Source: Siphonodentalium dalli (Eukaryota; Mollusca; Scaphopoda; Gadilida; Siphonodentaliidae). Taken from it: a stretch of DNA of 64,000 nucleotides. Position 1 is the stretch's first letter; each line of letters begins with the position of its first letter. The notes beneath the pieces are model-generated. The model was not told the origin of the DNA and searched no databases. It saw only the letters and a list, made by a program, of their open reading frames with translations. Below are positions 59,980 through 64,000 of this stretch, piece by piece. A program made the position numbers and the translations under genes. The stretch is taken from the NCBI GenBank assembly GCA_032622095.1, contig CP136066.1:225684961-225748960 (forward strand), written 5' to 3'.

Positions 59980-60505
59980 CCAACCAGTATTTAGTGTGAC
60001 ATTTGTTGTTTTAGACCGACAGTCTCATATTATGTTCTTAATTTAGGTAACATTGGTCTAATTAATATATGGCTATCAGTTGGAAATTTCCCAACTTAAG
60101 TGGTGTCATTGAAATTCCATGACAAGTGGCTGCATGCATGAGGTGGAACCTTCCGGAATTGGATATTTGAAAGGGTCTGATTCAAGGGGGTGCAACTTGG
60201 AAAGGCTTTTTGTAATTTAATATTGATGTTAAATGAACAGAAACATTGTATAACTTATATACCCTTTCAGGACTGTCTTAATGGCTATTTTTGTATAGCC
60301 GAAGAGATTTTTACCGCGACGCTCGCCTACATCTGAAATAAACGACTCTATTCTATAATGCCTTGGTATGCATATCATTTACTCAATCTGTTTATGATAT
60401 GTGTAGTCCTGAAATCGGGTTTTATAAAATATATGTTGTTGCAATTGTAAATTGTGGCCCGGAGAGATACACTCTCTCGAAAGAGCTAATTCCCCAACTA
60501 CGGTA
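59980..60505. other. No recognised feature
   Basis: AT-rich spacer between the G-rich array and the Tc1-like element. Confidence 0.45.
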
Positions 60506-60507
60506 TA

Positions 60508-61615
60508 TAAACACATCAAAAAAAGAAAGTTCCCTCCTAATATAATATGTAATATTTTCGGAAATATTGGGTGTATTTTTGAGCTAGCGACACAATCCAT
60601 TCGAAGGACAGCCATGTGCGTGGTGTTACGACTGACTGAGCATCGATTGAATGGGAGTGGGGTAGATTTAATAAAATGACAAAAGAGATAAAAATGAGAT
60701 TTTATTCAACGAATCAATATTGTAGACACCGTGTCGTTGGATAACCTGCTGGTATCGTGGTAGCATGATGTCGATTGGAGGGGCGATTCTACGCTTTGGA
60801 ATGTTCCTCCATTCGTCCTGCCACAGACAGTGCATGTCACCGAGCATGGTGTGGTCATTGACACGATGATAAACAACTCTCTTCAGTTGGTCCCATAAAT
60901 GTTCTGGGCTCCTACATTCAGATTCCCATTAACAGTGACGAGTTCAGTCTTATGTGTGGTGCTGATACATACCACTCGTGGACGTCCTCCTACGCAATTT
61001 AACATTTGTTAAAAAACGATCTTGTCTAGCGGTTGTAACCCTCAGTATTCCAGTTCTGGGGCGATCTGCGATATCGCCAATCTCCTGGTTTCACTGTCTT
61101 AAATTCCGCATGGTTTTTTGGCATTACCCCATGCGGCGGGCAACATGTTTTATGGAGAAATTCAATAGCTATGCCTCTGTTTTTGGGTTGGTATTCGACC
61201 TATCACTGGTTGAATTCAACCTTACCAGCTAAAGGGGTATGGAATGACTGAAGGGAATGAGTATTGACCGGGTACATACTGTTCCCATTCGGCACAGTTA
61301 TGCTCTAAAGCATACAGGGGGACTCACGACATCATTTTCTGACAAAAACTACAGGCAGTACACAACGTGTAATCAAGGAACCAATACTGTGGCCGAGATC
61401 ACTCTTCCTGTGTGTTTGCCGATTTTGAAAAGCACCCCCCACTATTCAACTCGTGCTCAGTCGTCCGTAACACTACTTACATGGCTGTCCTTCGCAGCAC
61501 GGATTGTGTCTCTAGCTCCAGTAATCATTTGTGGAAAGTGTCACCAAAATGCAACCAATATCTCCGAAAATATTACACATTATATTAGGTGGGGGCTTTC
61601 TTTTTTATGTGTTTA
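60508..61615 (-). mobile_element. Tc1-like element with long (~190-bp) inverted repeats, internally deleted
   Basis: The terminal arms are about 60508-60665 and 61430-61615. The left begins TAAACACATCAAAAAAAGAA and the right ends in its complement CTTTCTTTTTTATGTGTTTA. Further in, both share TGTAATATTTTCGGAAATAT-like and AAGGACAGCCATGT stretches. TA at 60506-60507 and 61616-61617 fits the TA target of the Tc1/mariner superfamily. Between the arms is a decayed transposase on the minus strand. A plus-strand frame at 61257-61667 runs through the right arm and is not a gene. Confidence 0.82.
60668..61190 (-). pseudogene. Tc1-like transposase, stops plus two internal deletions
   Basis: On the minus strand about 61160-61090 encodes a helix-turn-helix (LLNFSIKHVARRMG). 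It has an in-frame TAG before it, a TAA just after it, and a TGA before NQEIGDIADRPRTG (61060-61020), which leads into VTTARQDRFL. The first DNA-binding half then ends at about 60965. After a gap the sequence resumes with ELVTVNGNLNVG (about 60950), then jumps again to SPEHLWDQLKRVVYHRVN, the conserved C-terminal block that holds the last catalytic Glu, and ends DEWRNIPKRRIA...RHGVYN with a TAA at 60670-60668. The blocks with the first two catalytic Asp are gone. The AATAAA near the stop may be the old poly(A) signal. It cannot be functional. Confidence 0.85.
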
Positions 61616-61841
61616 TATCGTTTGGAAAGTGCACCACGGGAATATCCACCCACGCACTACCACATAGACATGAGTATAGAAACTAAAACATCAGACAATC
61701 ATTTTTAATGCTTTTATTTGCCCAACCATTAATGCATGGAATACAAAGTGAAACTGTGGGGTGAGTGCTTTTGTGTTCTATGTCTAGTTTAGTGGAATTT
61801 TTTTATTTCAATTGTGGGTATCGTTTGTTTCACAGTGATGT

Positions 61842-62304
61842 TTAACCCTTTACCCAACAAACCGGTCAAAAACGCCCAAATAAAGCTTCAACAGCCTAAA
61901 ATATCTTCGGTCTGTCTCAATAACACCATACAAATATGGATATCGTTGGAACCGGTTCATTGACCACATTGTGATGGTTACAGTTATGCCTTGTGCCAAT
62001 GCATTCTCTTATATATGCGAGTCGACCATTTGTCGCCTCGCATATATAAGAGAATGCATTGGCCTAAAAAAAATCTGTTTTTAACACTTTTTACCATTTT
62101 TCTTACATTCTTTAACAATTTTATAATTTTTTCTTACATTTTTTTAAATTTTTATAATATTTTTCTACGTTCTTTGACAATTTTATCATTTTTAATATGT
62201 GTTAAGCCAATGCATTCTCTTATATATGCGAGGCGACCTATGGTCGACTCGCATATATAAGAGAATGCATTGGCACAGTGCCGTTCTGTTGGGTAAAGGG
62301 TTAA
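61842..62304. mobile_element. Family A piggyBac-like MITE, copy 2, complete
   Basis: TTAA lies at 61842-61845 and 62301-62304. The perfect termini are CCCTTTACCCAACA and TGTTGGGTAAAGGG. The TTAA target and the CCC start are the piggyBac hallmark. Two copies of the shared 67-bp hairpin (61996-62062 and 62207-62273) face each other inside, separated by a T-rich ~140-bp stretch. There is no ORF. The termini differ from those of copy 1 beyond TTAACC, so a common hairpin sits in different elements. Confidence 0.87.
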
Positions 62305-62309
62305 ATTCG

Positions 62310-63010
62310 CAATTTGATCACTGTTATATATTGATAGTTGATTTGTTTTCGTTTTTGTTGGACGGGTCACCATTCTGATCAGCTATCAAAGAAGAATAAC
62401 TCTAAACTAATAACAATCTCCGTGATCGGAACAGCAGGATGTTTAACATAATTTGTCAGCGGGGCATCAAAAACATGCATACATGATCGGGTTTCTCCCA
62501 TATATCCGGCTGAGGTGTACCTGGCGGCACTAATGTAGAGGTTTTTCCAAAACAGAGTGTAATAGTGGTCAAAGGTATATGCAAGGTTCCAAGCTACTTT
62601 TTAAAATCATATTTTACTTTTTGTTCAGGTAATTCCTATTGTACAGTTTTATAACTAGATATAGGGAAATCGATTCTGCAATCATATGTGAACCCATTAT
62701 ATACTAAATTGATTCCCCTGTGTATTCATCGGAATGTTGTGGTATTAATTTGGCGGATGTAACATAAGAAGACAGCCAAACATATCGCGCATGTTTCTTT
62801 GTGGGAGATGGGAGATGTTTAGAACATATGTTCAACAATCGGCGTATTGCCTATATGAACGTCTGTTGATCTTATTACCTGAACACTACACACGATATCT
62901 ATTTGTTAAAGAATATTTAGCAAAATAAAGGGTTCATAAGGTGAATTCTAAAATACGTTTCCGCCAGGTCCTCATCCAATGGGAGTTTCTGTTCTAGTAG
63001 GGCGCACTGC
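62310..63010. other. No recognised feature
   Basis: AT-rich spacer. If the exon at 63016-63260 is real, this would hold its 3' UTR on the minus strand. No clear AATAAA signal was found within the first few hundred bases. Confidence 0.45.
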
Positions 63011-63015
63011 TACTT

Positions 63016-63260
63016 TTAATTGAAGAAATCTTGGCACAGCCAGAGGTTTTGTTGATCGTTCGTATTTTTGAACAGTGACGTTTGGGCGCTCCCGCTTTGA
63101 GCAAAGATCACCAGATAATCCTTCGATGCTGTGGTTTGTGCCGTAGGATCCCACCAACCGTTAGTCTCCAGCTGGGAATGCGTATATAAATCCTGGTCGG
63201 TATAGTCTGATACGAATCTGAGTGGATCAGCCAGCTCCAAACCAGTGATCCAGAACTCCT
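63016..63260 (-). CDS. Candidate terminal exon, C-type-lectin-like domain (C-terminal half)
   Basis: On the minus strand a plausible splice acceptor (ATATTTTCGTCCACAG) ends at 63261. An open frame follows to a TAA at 63018-63016, about 80 codons. It starts EEFWITGLELADPLRFVSD, continues with SQLETNGWWDPT and SKDYLVIFAQSG, and ends LFKNTNDQQNLWLCQDFFN. A WIG-like start right at an exon boundary, a central W-rich part and a closing hydrophobic-Cys (LWLCQ) fit the second half of a C-type lectin-like fold, as found in secreted binding proteins. Calcium-site EPN/WND motifs are not evident. GC content is higher than in the flanks. The first half and signal peptide would lie to the right, where I found no partner exon. 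It could also be part of an unknown protein. Confidence 0.4.
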
Positions 63261-63264
63261 CTGT

Positions 63265-64000
63265 GGACGAAAATATTTCACAACGTCACATGACACAATT
63301 TCAACCAACCAACATGCTGCTTTCGGGTTCCACCGGCGAACAAATAACATAAAGTGTGAATATAAAGATTCCAATTATGATATGATAGACATAAAGAGCG
63401 TTTGTTTTACTTATCTGCGAAAAATGGCTGTGACCATGCACGGTACGTCTTGTTTCAGAGCACATGAAGACGGTATATTGACATTTCGTATATGCCTCAA
63501 CCTATATTTTACCTCCATCGAAATTACGTTGAAAACAGTTATAAGTTCGAATGAGCCATGTCTCTTTGGTATAACAGAATACATTAGCAGTATAAACCAA
63601 ACCCAATCAATTCAATGCAATATTTCAGTAAGCCTTCAGTAAGCCTTCAGTAAGCCTGCCACAAATGAAATAGCTAGTTGATGAACTTCAACTCTTTCTA
63701 TTGTTATCTGTCGTACAATCTATACGGTGGCCAAGAGGTCGGGGATTATGGATGTATTACCACATTACCACAATGATTAATTTCTTCTTGTGTATATGCT
63801 ATTATTTAATTTTGGGAAATATTTAGACCAATATAGATAGTATGCTACGCCAATGACAATAAAGGAGCAAGTAGTCAATTAATACATAACATCCAACTTA
63901 AAATTGTGTTGTGAAATTGGAGGTCAGTCTTGAAAATGCTGATTTGTTTACACTTTGCTTTGACAAATCACTGTCTTTCCAAAAGACAACCAAGGCGGCC
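63265..64000. other. No recognised feature
   Basis: AT-rich sequence to the window edge. A short triple CAGTAAGCCTT repeat occurs at about 63626-63655. No exon matching the candidate at 63016-63260 was identified. Confidence 0.45.

Noticed and set aside
59542-59983. Three overlapping Pro/His/Thr-rich minus-strand ORFs of ~135 codons
   Set aside because: They are all three frames of a 22-bp C-rich repeat; none has a better claim than the others.
61257-61667. Plus-strand ORF of 136 codons
   Set aside because: It runs through the right inverted arm of the Tc1-like element; the matching left arm has no equivalent frame.

Overview
This looks like about 64 kb of nuclear DNA from an invertebrate animal, probably a marine lophotrochozoan such as a mollusc. 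That placement is an inference from the repeat types (RNase H/tyrosine-recombinase retroelement, LINE, Tc1-like element, many foldback MITEs, many minisatellites) and the AT-rich, intron-like background. No marker gene fixes it. I see no complete protein-coding gene, no intact tRNA or rRNA gene and no prokaryotic or organellar organisation. The only host-like coding signals are one plausible C-type-lectin-like terminal exon (63016-63260, minus) and one weak candidate exon (27524-27817, minus).

Layout. 0.8-2.5 kb (minus): remains of a retroelement with an RNase H tail and a tyrosine recombinase, cut by a dispersed repeat (family D) and an inverted-repeat element (family C). 2.5-6.7 kb: nested MITEs of families C and B, a tRNA-like foldback and a 22-bp tandem array. 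7.2-9.8 kb: a 45-bp minisatellite. 11.9-14.5 kb: a ~1.1-kb tandem duplication; one copy carries a family C element and the other keeps the empty site. 16.5-17.2 kb: 3' end of a LINE. 18.0-20.8 kb: an inverted-repeat element with nested insertions. 21.7-26.7 kb: a ~5-kb foldback with ~1.3-kb arms around degenerate 42-bp repeats. 30.6-31.1 kb: a MITE with paired 67-bp hairpins. 35.6-36.7 kb: a hAT-like MITE. 39-48 kb: a cluster of tandem arrays and MITEs, including a 42-copy 32-bp satellite that grew from a family C element. 50.2-52.2 kb: a 53-bp array, a family C element and a 65-bp array in a row. 54.1-55.8 kb: TTAA elements joined end to end, then a small hAT-like MITE. 59.6 kb: a G-rich 22-bp minisatellite. 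60.5-62.3 kb: a decayed Tc1-like element and a piggyBac-like MITE.

How the parts relate. At least three families (A, B, C) end in TTAA, as expected of piggyBac- or Kolobok-type mobilisation. They nest in, abut and feed one another. One 67-bp hairpin module recurs inside elements whose termini differ, and one satellite unit is a piece of family C. The window is best read as a repeat nursery: non-autonomous DNA transposons supply inverted repeats, and these give rise to tandem arrays. The most unusual features are the shared hairpin, the MITE-born satellite and the giant foldback. Family letters (A-G) are local labels given here.
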